Source: Kondoa malvinella
Lineage: Eukaryota > Basidiomycota > Agaricostilbomycetes > Agaricostilbales > Kondoaceae
Assembly (NCBI GenBank): GCA_039545315.1
Contig: BCIM01000013.1
Location: forward strand, 471,801-535,800
Reading direction: 5' to 3'
DNA length: 64,000 bases
Positions 1 through 11,879 of this stretch are shown here, in pieces. Positions within the stretch are counted from its first letter, which is position 1; every line of letters begins with the position of its first letter. A program made the translations under genes and the position numbers. Under the pieces are notes generated by a model. That model was not told the DNA's origin. It did no database searches and saw only the letters and a list, made by a program, of their open reading frames with translations.

Positions 1-11
1 GTACGAAACAG

Positions 12-836
12 ATGGCAGCTCCTCCGGCACCTTTGCCTCCCACTCTGACATCGCAGGCAGTCCCAACACTACAAACACCTACTGATGCACTAACACCATC
101 TTCCTCACCGACCGAATCGCCGACCGAATTGACGAGGGAAGCAACGATAGAAGAGTCGACGAGACCTGAGACTACCTCGAACACTAGCCTCAACAATGAG
201 CAAAGCACGTTTGCGCCGACTGAAGAGTATACGAGCACAACCACTATCCTCAGGACTCGACCGGAAACAACTAGGTCATCTATAGGAGCGCGGCCGACCA
301 GAGTGGATGCCTCATCGGGAAGTAGCAAAGGAGGATCAGGCTTATCAAGCGGGGCGATTGCGGCTATAGCCATTTGTTCTGTTGTTGCTGGCTTGATTTT
401 GATTACGCTGGTGTGAGTAATTGTCAACACAAGCTCAGTCAGGTCTAATAAGGAGCGTAGATACTTTTGTCGCAGGCGAAAGACAAACGAAGCGAGATCC
501 AGAAGAGACAGAAAATTATACGATGCGCAAATGCGAGAGCATCAAGGCACAGCAGTGCCGGTATGGCGAGAGCAGAGCCCAATCACTCCTGTTCCGTCTC
601 ATCACAATGCCGAATATGCAATGCAAGAGCCAGAGCGCAGAATGAGGCGGCACAGACATCGACAAGCACCACCCAGTCTGTCAGTGCAGCCTTCCCCGCT
701 CGATCTACCGCCGGTGCTCCGTCCAACCATACCTTATCAGACGACTGCCGAAGCAATTCCGTATGTCTTCCCTCACAGTTTCAATACATGGCTAATGTCG
801 AGCAGTTATGGGCCTGTTTTGAATCGAAGGCTATAG
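12..836 (+). CDS. S/T-rich single-pass membrane protein, 3' part
   Basis: Two exons are visible, 12-412 and 461-836, joined by a 48-nt intron with a GTGAGT donor and a TAG acceptor. The first exon encodes about 110 residues rich in Ser, Thr and Pro, a Gly/Ser hinge, then a hydrophobic helix (GAIAAIAICSVVAGLILI). Splicing continues the frame into YFCRRRK, a classic basic stop-transfer, and then a cytoplasmic tail of about 120 residues rich in Arg, Pro and Gln. This layout is typical of fungal plasma-membrane or wall-sensor-like proteins with an O-mannosylated ectodomain, but there is no family-defining domain, so the role is inferred. The ATG at 12 follows an acceptor-like ACAG, so upstream exons and a signal peptide probably lie outside the window. 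Confidence 0.6.
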
Positions 837-1178
837 AATTCACGGGCAGGCATTGAAAAATGCCTGCTGTATATACATTCTAGAGGTCGCTGCTGGTAGA
901 ATGGCTAGGGCGGGAGTTTATATAAGCAGTGTAACGATTTTGTACCTAAAAGCCTCCCGTTTTAGCATGGGCAGAACAAAGATCATAACCCTGACCTGGC
1001 GTTCGAGCTTTTCCCTTTCGGTAGAGTAGCCCACTATACTGAGCGCCAATTCGAAATAAGATCCAGCAGCTGGGTGGATCGCTTGCTGAAGATCAAGCGC
1101 AGAATCCCATGTAACGGCGAGCAGCCTGTCAATCGGTCAAGGAGAGTCAGTGACGATATTAGCTCGCATCTGACCATT
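837..1178. other. Convergent 3' intergenic region
   Basis: 342 bp between the stop codon of the plus-strand membrane protein and the stop codon of the minus-strand SPO22-like gene. I see no ORF with splice support and no RNA gene. It presumably holds both 3' UTRs. Confidence 0.5.
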
Positions 1179-4100
1179 CTATCTCTTCTTGCGGGTAGGC
1201 GTGCTGGAGTTCATTATAGCTGGTTCAGTCTTTATTTCTGACGATCTGGTCGACTTTACCTGTTTCGATCGAAGCAGACTACTTGCCTGTTGCAAGAAGT
1301 ACAAAGCATCTTCTACATCGCCATTGGCCAGCTGAAGATCGCTGACTTGTCTGAGCCAGCGCGCAAAGGTTGCTCTTGAAGAAGGCGTCAGGCTGTAGAT
1401 GTGAGAGGGAGTCACAATGATCTTACACGTCCAACGCCTTGTTATGTACTAGAGCGCCGAGCAGATTCTGTGCAAGAGGTCAGAGCTCCGCCAAACCGGC
1501 CGAGCTGGTTTTATACCTTCAAGCAAGCCGACAGAACTGGAACCCCAACAGTCAGTCCAGTCACAATGCCTTGTTTGAGAGTCACGCACTGTCCAATGGC
1601 AACGCTTTACATCTACAAACGCTCTGTGCAAGCGATTGCAAGGTTGTGCTCGACAGTGATCTGTCCCTTGAGGCAGACTGATAGTATGTCAGTTTCCGAA
1701 TGCAGCGCAGGCAGGCAACCTACCGTGACAAAATTCAAGACGTCCTGCCAGCGCTGAATGGCAAGCTTCAATTTCAGCTCATAGGACATTGTCGCATTGC
1801 GCATCGTGTGCAGAGTAGGAATAGCATATTCTGATGTCTTTGTAAAACTCGTTCTGAGATCTTTTATAGCATCAAGAAGATCGCGCTGGGGCTTTGTCAG
1901 CTTGGTTCCTCTCCAAGCTGGATAACACTCACCGCAGCATCAGCAGTGGGGGTCGTGGAGCCGAGACATTCCATGCGCGCACTTAACGCAGTGAAGCGAC
2001 AGACAATTGCTCTTCTCAGCGATTCAGCATTACCGTCTACAGCGATCGGATCCAGGCTGGCTAGTCTTGAGAGTAGATCGAACAGTGTGGTAATCCGCTC
2101 GACGGGCCATTTAGCTTTGATGCCCTGTAGACCTAGATTGTATGCTACAAACGAATTTCAGCTAGACCGATCAGGGATAGAGCAGTCGCGAACCGGTGAC
2201 GAAAAGCCACTCCAAGTCTGGTCTGTATTCGAGCAAGCGTGCAGCTGACTGTTGCTTGAGAAAATCTACAGCTGAAGTATGACGTCAGCGTTCTGGTGAT
2301 ACAGGCATAAAGCTGAGCGTACCCGCAGATAGCTGCTCGCACAGATGTGATAGATTGTCCCTGACGGCAGCCGGATTTTGGTCAAACTTTGTATTTTACG
2401 GGATCTGAATACGTACTCGAGCGAGAAGCTGGAATCACTCTCATCCTCCAACTGAGCAGCAATCAGCCGCACAAGGCACCTGATAGAGCAATGAACAGAC
2501 ATGCTGGTATCGGTCGATAGTGCCTACCTGATCAGTACTAGCTCGTTGACGGAACATATGCCATCCAATTTGGTCGTAGCATCATGTACCATCGAGAGCA
2601 TCCGCGACAAGAGCACTTTAGATTCACTAGCAAAATCGTATTGCTGTTGTACGGCTCGAAGCAGCATGTCGACTCTGAAATTTGGTGCTTGCACCATGCT
2701 TGACACGGCTCGCAAAGCTGGCGTCTCATCTCTCGCTAGCCCTGAAGCCAAGAATAGTATGTAAAAAGTGCAAGCATCATTTTGGAGCAAGGGGCGATCG
2801 AGAAGATCTTTTGCCAAATGGTAATCTTGCCCATGCAGAGCGCAGACAGCACTTTTTCTGTAAGCTTTAGGGAAAGTTGCTTCTTCCATGCTCGAAAATA
2901 AGGGTGATGCTGTCGTCAAGAGGAACCATCGTCTGGCTGAATCAAAGTCTTCCTGAGCTATAGCCTTATCGCCGAGAGCCCACAGCAGCGACTGGCAGGC
3001 CAAGCAAGGTCCCTTTGGTAACGCGAAAGTACTGTTCGCGTCCGTAAGATCTTTCACGGCCGACTCCAATGAAGCGATGTCTCTGGTCGTCGCGAGAATG
3101 ATAAGGCTGAGTAAAGCCTTGCCAACCAGCTCTTCTGCTGTTCCTGATGTTTGCTCAGACGAGGCGAGAGTTTTAGTGACCAGTACAACGATATCGAGTT
3201 TCTGTGAGCGTGCATTCTGAGGCAGGCCGTGGACGTCTGTGAGCAACTTGTCTAAGGCTTCGGTTTTGTTGCCGTCCAGATGTGTTACAGCCAGCCTGAA
3301 GGCGTTCAGAATGACTTTCTCGCTGTAGCGTCTCTTTATAGCAATCAAGGCCTTTCGGCGGTATAACTTGAAGGAGGGTTGCAATTCGAGGATTTGATCA
3401 ATGGTTGCGTCTGCAAGTTCGATATTGCTTGGCTTCGTAGGAACGGTGTAGAGATAAGCGCTCGCTAATGATGAACCTGTAAGGGTAGGCGCACAGGCGA
3501 TCAAGTCACTCACCAAGGAGTTTTAGGCTTGGTATCTACCAGCGGTTTTACATGAGCAAATGGACACCGAGCGTACACCCCAAATACCTTCAATAGCGAA
3601 GACAACCGAACCTCCGCTTGGCTGGTGTGAGCAACTTCGATATCGCCTTTTCTCGAATCGCACGCCTCGCTCAGGACAAGTAAGGGTCCTTTGATTAGCC
3701 AATCGATAGCTTCTTCTGCTTGTTTCGCCGTTTCGTTATTGGCTTTCAGATCATACAACGCCTTTGCATAATTGAAGCTACGGGCAACCAGCAACTTGAG
3801 ATCTGCTGGGTTGCACGAACTCCTAAGGGCTAGAGCTTTATCGAAATATGGCTGGGCTAGATGAGGGTTCTGCTGCTGTGATAAATCTGCACGGGCTAGA
3901 TAGAAAGAGAGACAGGCATGGACTACAGCGGAGGATGACAAGTCGGCTGAAGCTTGGGTGATAGATGTCAGTTGGAGATCAGCTCGATTAAAGGCTTCTT
4001 CTGCTTGATCCAATTTTGAAACGACTGTGCCTGATGTCACTTTCTACTGCTCGTATTTATGATAGCGACATACCGGTCAGAGCTATACCAGCTTTGGTTG

Positions 4101-4650
4101 TAAGCTCGAGCAGACGCAGAGATTCTGTCCGCGCTGAGCTACACGGACGATCCAAATGAAAGCGGACCTACCGGCAACATCAGTCTGAGGTGAAGTTCGA
4201 CCAAGCTCGACTAGAAGACTGCCCGTTCGACGGACTATTGAGACGAGCATAGTCTCTGAATGATCGGCCTCTCTGAACAGTAGAAAGACCTCACGAGCAG
4301 CTACGAGGCAAAGCGAATCTCTGGATTGGACGTCATTCGTATCGTGCACCTTGCCTGCTCGTAACAGTGTCGACTTGTTGAAGAAGCGCACACCAGCCGA
4401 GTCAAAGAAATCTAAATGCTTGCTGTACTTGTGCTTTGCAGATGACGAGGCCTGTAGCAGCGTAACATTGAGCTGCACTCGTCTTGTGACTGTGAAAGAC
4501 CCTCACGTCGCGCGAGGACGTGCGCTTGTATATCAACAAGCGATCATGTATCGAGTCTGCTAGTCGAACAGCTGCAGTCTGCTGATCTTGCGCTACTGCA
4601 GTTTCGAGTTCACCTGCAAGTCTTTCTATAGCTTGGTAGAGCTGCTCCAT
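1179..4650 (-). CDS. SPO22: Meiosis protein SPO22/ZIP4-like, TPR repeats
   Basis: About ten exons give a helical protein of roughly 900 residues made of TPR-like repeats. Spo22/Zip4 is a TPR scaffold that links synaptonemal complex assembly to crossover formation in meiosis. Evidence: the mid-protein stretch reading ELVLIRCLVRLIAAQ after removal of the intron near 2475-2525, and later EWLF...AYNLGLQG, which match conserved positions of the SPO22/ZIP4 family as I remember it. The start is MEQLYQAIERL at 4650. Exon 1 ends RTSSRD before a GTGAGG donor. A small exon of about 18 nt near 4075 (GIALT) sits between two introns. The C-terminus is basic (TPTRKKR). The exon junction near 3460-3515 is uncertain. 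The gene lies directly downstream of the truncated repeat copy at 4661-5313, whose last reading frame runs open into this start codon. Confidence 0.62.
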
Positions 4651-4660
4651 TCGGTTGTGA

Positions 4661-5313
4661 GGCGAGAGAGAAGTAGTCGTCGAGACTAGACAAAATACAG
4701 GCGCGTCATGCAAAACGGTACTGACTACAATAGTGCTTACACCAGCCTTATCTACCTCTATGCTGAGCTCTACTATACAGCCATGTGTCAGGCGACAGCT
4801 TCTAGCGGAAAGTCCCAAGTTCGAGGTACGATGAGAATTGGTATCACTTTGAAAAGGTTAATCAGCAACGTGAAGCAAGACACAACGTGTAAAGGTAATG
4901 CTCACGCCAAGTAGCAGCCAGGCAGACGCCTTTACCCTTGTCTTGAGCCTTAATTGTCGCCCACTCCATGTCCACATAACTGCGTTTTCCCTTAATACAA
5001 TGGCAAACAGCAGCAGCATCAAGAGACACTGACGAGCTCAGATACCGAATGAAGGGTGTCATTTCCGGTGCAGCGCCTAATGCTATCACTTGCAGAAAGG
5101 AAAACACGGTCGAGCTGGCCGAATGCGCAGAAGCCAAAGTCTTCATAGAGGCAGAGGGTATCGCTACTTCGTATCCCCAACAGTATCTACTCTAATGTGA
5201 GCGTAGCACTACAATTTATCAGAGCGGGCATACAGGAATAGACTCATTCGATCCAAGGGAATAGGTGCAGAAAGACCATGATCAGTCACTTGAGCGGACA
5301 GACTAGCCAGCGC
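4661..5313 (-). repeat. Segmental duplication, copy 1 (truncated 3' half of the 7121-8416 gene)
   Basis: This 653-bp block matches 7164-7816 at a constant offset of 2503 bp. I count about six mismatches, all between 4661 and about 4735; from there to 5313 I see none. Both edges are abrupt: the match ends at CGC (5311-5313) and at GGCGAG (4661). It carries only the 3' exons of the gene whose full version lies at 7121-8416, without its 5' half, so it is most likely a pseudogene fragment. Its final frame (ending TTTSLSPHNR) is open into the SPO22 start codon at 4650. Confidence 0.9.
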
Positions 5314-5409
5314 TCCTCCTGTCGACTAAATCTGAGCTGAGCATGAGTTTCACTCGCAGAATGATACAAAAGGCGCACCATAGTCTGCTCCAATTCCATT
5401 CCGGATATC

Positions 5410-6983
5410 CTACATCCACTCATCGTCATCATCAAAGCCCAGACTCTGCTCCCTCCTCGACTCATCCAGTCTTGTCTGCTCCCTTCGAGCCGCCTTCTCC
5501 TCTCTTTTCTTCTGCTCTTCCAATCGATAAGCAAAGATAGGATCCATATCCGCCAGACGGTCTTCCGCTTCCTGCTTCACGGCCTCCCACTTGTATTGCC
5601 CGTCCTCTTGCTGGGTAGCTTTGCGAATGTTTTCTTCAGAAGTGCCCTCCCATTCATGAATGGAAGCATCGAGAGGCGTAGTCGGTCTACTATCTCTGCC
5701 CGAAAGTCTTTCGATACTGTTGTCGCTCGAGTTGCTTTGACTGAGTATTGGCGACTTGCTATCCACCTTTTCGTCCGTCTTGTCGACGACGAGCATGTTT
5801 GAATCGAGATTAATCGAAGGTTCAGATTCGATGTCTTGCCTCCAATGCTCGATTCCGGTGGAAGAGTCCTGCACCGTACGATTAGTCCTTCCTCTTGTGG
5901 AATTGGTTGTCGATCTAGGATTGGATAATTGTCTGCCTCTTGGCGCTGCTAATGTTTGCGCGGACGGAACATGCGGAACAGGGACAGCTTGCACAGGAGC
6001 AGCTCTTGCGCCAGGCATGCCTGGAAGACTAGCAGGCCGCGGAATAGGAAACTCTTCATTGCATTCAGATGTCCACTGCACAATAGAGGCAAAGTGCTCA
6101 GGTCCACCAAGCTGCGAATGTAAGATGCCCGTACCAGCTGATAAAGGTAGCAGCTCATGTGAAGACGGTCTGATAGAGCTGGATCCCCATTCGAGTACTC
6201 GCTCAGAGTGCTGTAAGTGGTTTTTTGAGCCACAGCAGTGACGACGAACAACAGTGAGACGGGAGCTTGGAAGCTGATAGAAGGGCGAGTTGCGATGAAT
6301 GTCGGAGCTTGTTGTGCTGGCCATCGTGGCAAAGATAACGGCACTCGTGCCAGACGATGCTGAACGAAGTCGAGATCCATCATCTATAAAATACTCGTCA
6401 TCAGGCTTCCAGACCATTAACAGAGAGAGCCTACTGGCAGAGGAGAGTCGAACTCAAACGCCAAAGGCTGTAGCCTGAATGGTAGAAGTGGTGATTGGGC
6501 CGATCTATGCGCTCTATCGCCTTCCTCTTGGAGTATAGCTTCTTTCAATTGATCATAATTTGGCAGCAGCAGTGCACCATATCTACTGTCGTCTAATCGA
6601 ATATGATCGCAGGCGCATACTGTAACGAGAAATGAGCCCTTGGAGAATAGCTTACACGCGTCTCGTATGTATGACTGACGAAGGAAAAGGTTTTGCTCCG
6701 AATCATGAGATTTGGCAAAGTCCATCAGCAGCTCTACATGACGCTGCACCAGGCCTTCTGGGACAAGATTATATTCTCGCCAAATCTTCACCTGCATTGT
6801 ATTGAATTCGAAGGCGAAAGGGCTCAAAGACGCTCTCACCTCTCTGATCCAGGTATCCTTGCTCACAATGTGACAGACTTGATTCATGCGCCTGCTACCG
6901 ACAACATAGCAAACGCGGCAAGTTCCGTCACGAGCTTGAACACGAGTTCTGACCAGTGCGAGTGTGTCCGAGAGGCTCGACAT
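5410..6983 (-). CDS. HNH-endonuclease-domain-like protein
   Basis: The first exon (from 6983) encodes RDGTCRVC, then QVCHIVSKDTW and later NLFLRQSYIRDACKLFSKG. That order (RD..C..C, HI near a loop, N-L-L with a downstream F..G) resembles fungal HNH_2-type nuclease domains, although the usual aspartate-phenylalanine end of the motif is weak. A second frame from 6417 down to the stop at 5410 encodes a Ser/Pro-rich middle and a highly charged tail (EEQKKREEKAARREQ...GFDDDDEWM). I join the two because a donor (GTAGGC) and acceptors lie at about 6365-6425, but which acceptor is used is unclear. The two parts might be two genes. Catalytic activity is not demonstrable from these motifs. Confidence 0.4.
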
Positions 6984-7120
6984 GATTCAGGTGACAGTAC
7001 AAGCTATAAGATCTTTTGTTGACACGTATCGCCAGCCTTGAGCGATCAAAGGGTTCTCTAAGGACTAGAGGCTTCGAGAAAGCGACTGGCCGCTTGCAGT
7101 GATGACAGCGCAGGCTCCAG

Positions 7121-8416
7121 TCAGTGCGCAGGCTGCTTGTGGGATCGTATTATCGTTAATTTAGGCGAGAGGGAAGTAGTCGTCGAGATTAGACAAAATA
7201 CAGGCGCGTCGTGCAAAACGGTACCAAGTACAATAGTGCTTACACCAGCCTTATCTACCTCTATGCTGAGCTCTACTATACAGCCATGTGTCAGGCGACA
7301 GCTTCTAGCGGAAAGTCCCAAGTTCGAGGTACGATGAGAATTGGTATCACTTTGAAAAGGTTAATCAGCAACGTGAAGCAAGACACAACGTGTAAAGGTA
7401 ATGCTCACGCCAAGTAGCAGCCAGGCAGACGCCTTTACCCTTGTCTTGAGCCTTAATTGTCGCCCACTCCATGTCCACATAACTGCGTTTTCCCTTAATA
7501 CAATGGCAAACAGCAGCAGCATCAAGAGACACTGACGAGCTCAGATACCGAATGAAGGGTGTCATTTCCGGTGCAGCGCCTAATGCTATCACTTGCAGAA
7601 AGGAAAACACGGTCGAGCTGGCCGAATGCGCAGAAGCCAAAGTCTTCATAGAGGCAGAGGGTATCGCTACTTCGTATCCCCAACAGTATCTACTCTAATG
7701 TGAGCGTAGCACTACAATTTATCAGAGCGGGCATACAGGAATAGACTCATTCGATCCAAGGGAATAGGTGCAGAAAGACCATGATCAGTCACTTGAGCGG
7801 ACAGACTAGCCAGCGCATCCGACGCGCCCGACACCTCTACTGCAGTCCCGACGACAGAAGCTGGAGTCGGGATGAGTGAAGCCAGATTGTTAATCGCGTT
7901 TGCTCCCATTTTGAGTCGATCGTAAGTCGTTGGACTGCATTCGTTGTCTTTCAAGCATAGTACTCGAGCCGGCTGATATTGCTCGGGCTGAAGAAGAGCG
8001 GCCGTCTTCAGTTCTCTGATGATGCGCGCGGCTAGTTTGGGCGACGAGAGATCATTCCTGAGCCTTTTGGCCTGCTTAGGCTGTGTTTGAGAGCCGAGAA
8101 TGGCTTGAATGAGCTCTTGGGCCGACTTGGACGCCTTCTTCTGAGCTCGTTCCGCTGGAGACAGTCGCGCAAATATTGTTTGACACTTGGTTGCAACAAC
8201 TTGCGGCGCAGCAGGTCTGATAGACAAGTCAGACACAGAGACAGACATTGAGATCGTCTGCAATCTTTTTCGCCGGGGATGGAAAGAAGCCTCAGATTCT
8301 GGAACAGCAGCATTCATGTCTGGATAGGAGGTAGCAAGGGACAATGACAGCTTCAAGGGGTACAGCAAGATTTCTGGGACGAGAGATGCATAGAAGCAGT
8401 AGCTGGAACAAAACAT
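7121..8416 (-). CDS. Unrecognised protein; full-length source of the 653-bp duplication
   Basis: I do not recognise this family. The ATG at 8416 opens a frame of about 230 residues with a basic region (HPRRKRL) and a helical stretch ending LFLYARSDK. A 46-nt intron then joins to FSDTLCLYEDFGFCAFGQ, a 55-nt intron to GKRSYVDMEWATIKAQDKG, and a further intron to a last exon ending at 7121 (STTTSLSPKLTIIRSHK...). The phase of that last junction is not settled. A start at 8317 (MNAAVPESE) is also possible, since the first 33 residues are hydrophobic and unlike the rest. The 3' half is duplicated upstream of SPO22. A longer uninterrupted frame through the same DNA (7365-7649) reads across my proposed introns and could be the true one. 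Confidence 0.45.
7164..7816 (-). repeat. Segmental duplication, copy 2 (inside the intact gene)
   Basis: Partner of 4661-5313, offset 2503 bp. It lies within a continuous gene whose 5' half continues to 8416, so this is the probable donor copy. The sharp mismatch pattern (about six differences in the first ~75 bp, none in the remaining ~578 bp) is visible by direct comparison. Confidence 0.9.
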
Positions 8417-8538
8417 GGCAGTCACAGTGCAAAGAAGTGAAGGTTGCGACTTGATTGCAACAACATTATCATGATGGGAATCCAGCTGTTGGCAAATCGC
8501 AAGTCCAGTACACTTTAATGTACCTAGAATTCCCGAGC

Positions 8539-10514
8539 CTACCCCCTGCCAAACCAGCTGAACAACCTGCTCTTCCCTGGCATTGCGGCTGTTTCTGAAG
8601 GCGCCTTTGCTGATTCGTCCTTCGCTGCTGCCGGCGCTGCTTGCTGCACTGTTGGCACCGTTCCCATCCCTTGACCTCTTGCAGAGATGGCATCCATGTC
8701 TATCGCTTGCGCATAGTTGAAGGAAATGTCAAACACCAGTGGCCCTTCCTTGCTGTTGCTACCATGTTCCAGGGAAAGCTTGCTCAGTCCTACTTCATCT
8801 CCCGCTTCCGCTGGTACTGAGGCAAACCAGTCTTTACTGAGGCGATCGTGTTGTTGTGCGAGATTTGCTTCCAGCTGCTTGATCTGAGAAGAGGTACAAG
8901 ATGGTAATTCGAGAGAAGAGTGTTCAAAGCTGCTGTCGATGGTGACACCACCGGCTGCTTGACGAAGGAAGAGAGAAGCATGCTCGTTGAGAATGAGTGC
9001 TTTGTCGAAAGACTGCAGCAGGCCGTATACGAGCGCCAGGTAATGCGCTCTGTAGGATTGATCAGCGCTGGCAACACACAACACGTCAAGACCGACCTTT
9101 CTGCTCGGGTGACGAGTATTCTGCTGTCTACCATTTCCGACAAATCTCCTTCCGCTTCCACAATACCCAATTCCCGCATCTGCTCGTACGATTGCAGCAC
9201 GCCGTCATACAGCTTTATGATGATTGCCCAGATCTTTGCTTTTCGCCTGTTGCTACATGTGCTATTACCATCCTTCTTTGAAGTTGCCGATTTGCCCTTT
9301 TGCGGGTTCTTCTTCGTATGAAGTCTGGAGCTGGTACTTTGTACGAGATGCAAGTCGCGCTGAATCTTGGTGAGCAGCAAGCGGTAAAGAAGGTATTCGT
9401 GAGCTTGTGTCAAAGGTTTGGAAGCAGCTTCGAAGCGTGATGAGTGAGCGCGCTGCAGAGCAATCTGATGACACCAGATCAAGGTCAACCGAAATACCAG
9501 AGAGGAAGTCAAGGCACCACTAACCTGGTTCTCGTCGACAATCTTTCTCGCAACGTCCTCTGCCTCGCTCAACGCATTGAAGGATTTGTCAAAGCGCTTC
9601 AGGGAGTGTGTGGCAGCAACGACGTCCTTGTCGGCAGTTTGGAGAGCGGAGGAGACGGCGCGAGCTAGGTCTGCATTGCGCAGCGGAATGGTCTCGGCAT
9701 TCCACCACGACACTTCAGTAAGGTGCTTGACTTTTGAGCTTTGCGATTCAGTAGATTGCAAATCTTGGAGCAGAGGCTGGACCAAATCTTGCGTCGCCTT
9801 TGACTCGGTTGATGATTTCTCGGTCGAAGCTTGGGTAGATTCACCTTTTGCGGTCGCAACACGGATCATGGGCTGGATTTCGTCCAACAGCTCGCAGGCA
9901 ATAGCCTCGCTTGTTTGCACGCCAGTCTTGGCTGCCAGTGGCTCAAGGACGGACTGGGCTGCATTCAAGCTTGTTATAGCTGATTGCCAGGCGCCCTTCT
10001 CAAAGTAGTAATTTGACGAGAGGAACAGGTGATAGGCAACTGCCTCAGCTTCTTGCAAAGGCTGGAGCGAGAGTTTGCGAACAGCTTCCACCAGAGCTTT
10101 CGAATGCCGACACGCTCGATTGAGCTTGTTGATGATGCGGCGACGGTCGTGGGCTGCTGCTTCACCATTGACCAGGTGTCGCGAGTATGCAGACTTGGCG
10201 TCTTGAGCGGCAGACCAGCATCGTTCAGCTTCAACCAACATGAGAGAGAGGTGCCTGTCGCAACAGATTATGAGTCCAAATGCCTTCTTTTGCCCTCTGA
10301 TCCAAGCACACCTGCTGTCCATGCTCTTTACGTCTTTAGTTTCCTTTCTCTCGTACACTGATTTCTTGCCAGAACCGCTTCTTTGTTGTAATTTCAGATT
10401 CTTGCGCAGGCGAGCTATAGACGCTGCGCAGTGGATGGCATAGCGTTTGTAGTCAGCACTAGCATAGCCATGCGAGCGGCTAGAGCTAGTTTGCTGAAAG
10501 ACCGAGAACTGCAT
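8539..10514 (-). CDS. SRP68: Signal recognition particle subunit SRP68
   Basis: SRP68 binds 7SL RNA with SRP72 and is needed for co-translational targeting to the ER. The N-terminus carries the RNA-binding signature SADYKRYAIHCAASIARLRK, followed after a 57-nt intron (10255-10311) by HLSLMLVEAERCWSAA, matching the family's DAERAWS region. The middle is helical. Near the C-terminus LYDGVLQSYEQMRELG and VTRAER are joined by a 47-nt intron (9050-9096) to AHYLALVYGLLQSFDKAL, again as in SRP68. The protein ends GPLVFDISFNYAQ...LFSWFGRG, matching the PLVFD tail of the family. I chose ATG 10514 (MQFSVFQQ) because no upstream in-frame ATG exists and it aligns with the family N-terminus. Confidence 0.9.
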
Positions 10515-10658
10515 CGAGGTTGTGTGCAAGAGGGGAATCTGAGATTGCTGTCCGGGTGACGCTGATACTTTGGCGACAGTATACAATGCATCTGTATCCT
10601 CCAGATTCTGGCAATCTCTCCCCTTCTGATTGACCAAACTTTCGTTTCCAGGCACCAC

Positions 10659-11788
10659 TCACTTCTTGCTTTCTTCCTTGGCTGGCTCTTCCGCAGGAGG
10701 AAGCTTGTAGGTGTCTGGACCCAAGTCTACACCAGGGCCGACCTGTTCCCAACTGTTTACAGACGTGAGACATGATTGATACCAGAGGGAACAGCGAAAG
10801 CTTACGGTGACTGCGCTCCTGACAGATCACGGAATGCTTGAGATAGCTGCAGCGGCTCCCTAGAGTATGACAATGAGCGATGGAGGTGCAAAGGGTGATG
10901 AAAACGCACTGAACAACCCTCTTTTTCTCTTCATCATATCTGACTTCTACATATCCGGTGAGACTAGTGGTCATATGTATTAGCGATGTCAGCAAGAGAA
11001 ATGTGGACCCACGGGAAGTCTTTTCGCAACGGGTGACCCTCGAACTACACCTAGTTTAGTCGTGGGTAAGAAACCTTATCGAACGGACTCACTCCATAAT
11101 CAGTCAAAATTCTTCGCAAATCCGGGTGTCCAGAGAAGAAGACGCCGAACAGATCCCATATCTCCCTCTCATACCAATCTGCTCCACCAAACAAGGGCAC
11201 GATGGAAGGCACCGGCGATACTTCATCTGCATATGTCTTAACTCTTATGCGCGAGTTGTGTGTAATCGACAGCATGTGGTAGACGACTTCAAAGCGTTTC
11301 GTCCTCGAGGGATAGTCGGCGCCTGAAATGTCCATGACTTGCGTGAATCGAGCATTTGTGTGGTCTCGAAGGAAAGTAATGAGATGAGAGACGGTTTGAG
11401 GCGGGCAATACACTGCAATCAGAGAAGCGGCGTTAGACTTCCTTTGCGTGGACGATTAAAGCAGACATAGCGACGTACAAGTGAGTTCATCTTTGTAAAC
11501 GCTAAACTGTTGAATGAATTTTGGCACGCAGGCAGTAATGTAGGCTCCAAAGTCATGCAAGGGGCCTGATAATTCTCTTGTCTTGTCTGCTGGGTTGGGA
11601 CCGATTGCCTCTTTGTATCTGCAAATGCTCTCTCAGCCTCTGTGATCAGCGTCGATATTGTTGGCGACGAACGGATTCACAGCTGGCGTCCCAAAAGGAG
11701 ACTTGGCTGTAGCATACGTACGCACAGCAGGTCTGGCAACCTGTCTGGCGACTCTTGCTGCTTTCGAGCAGATATTGACAGCTGTCAT
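10659..11788 (-). CDS. NDUFS3: NADH:ubiquinone oxidoreductase 30 kDa subunit (NDUFS3/NuoC type)
   Basis: This is a core peripheral-arm subunit of mitochondrial complex I. The start at 11788 opens a basic, Ser/Ala-rich mitochondrial presequence ([16 protein letters not shown]...[10 protein letters not shown]). Exons then give [16 protein letters not shown], the family block [43 protein letters not shown], and the hallmark [20 protein letters not shown] followed by [35 protein letters not shown] and a C-terminal SPWEQVGPG. At least five introns are needed. The first intron could use GTTCGT (60 nt) or GTATGC (about 100 nt); both keep the frame. The stop at 10659 lies about 145 bp upstream of the SRP68 start on the same strand. 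Confidence 0.93.
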
Positions 11789-11879
11789 GGTTGGTCTGAG
11801 ATGACCGGAGACAACACTCGGTGCGAGCTCTTGGTGAGCCCAGATGAATGCAAGTAGCTATGTACAATATGCCTATGCT

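Noticed and set aside
4862..5146. 94-residue ORF on the minus strand, repeated at 7365-7649
   Set aside because: It reads through two likely introns of the duplicated gene. Spliced exons in other frames give a more protein-like product. I kept it only as an alternative in the gene entry.
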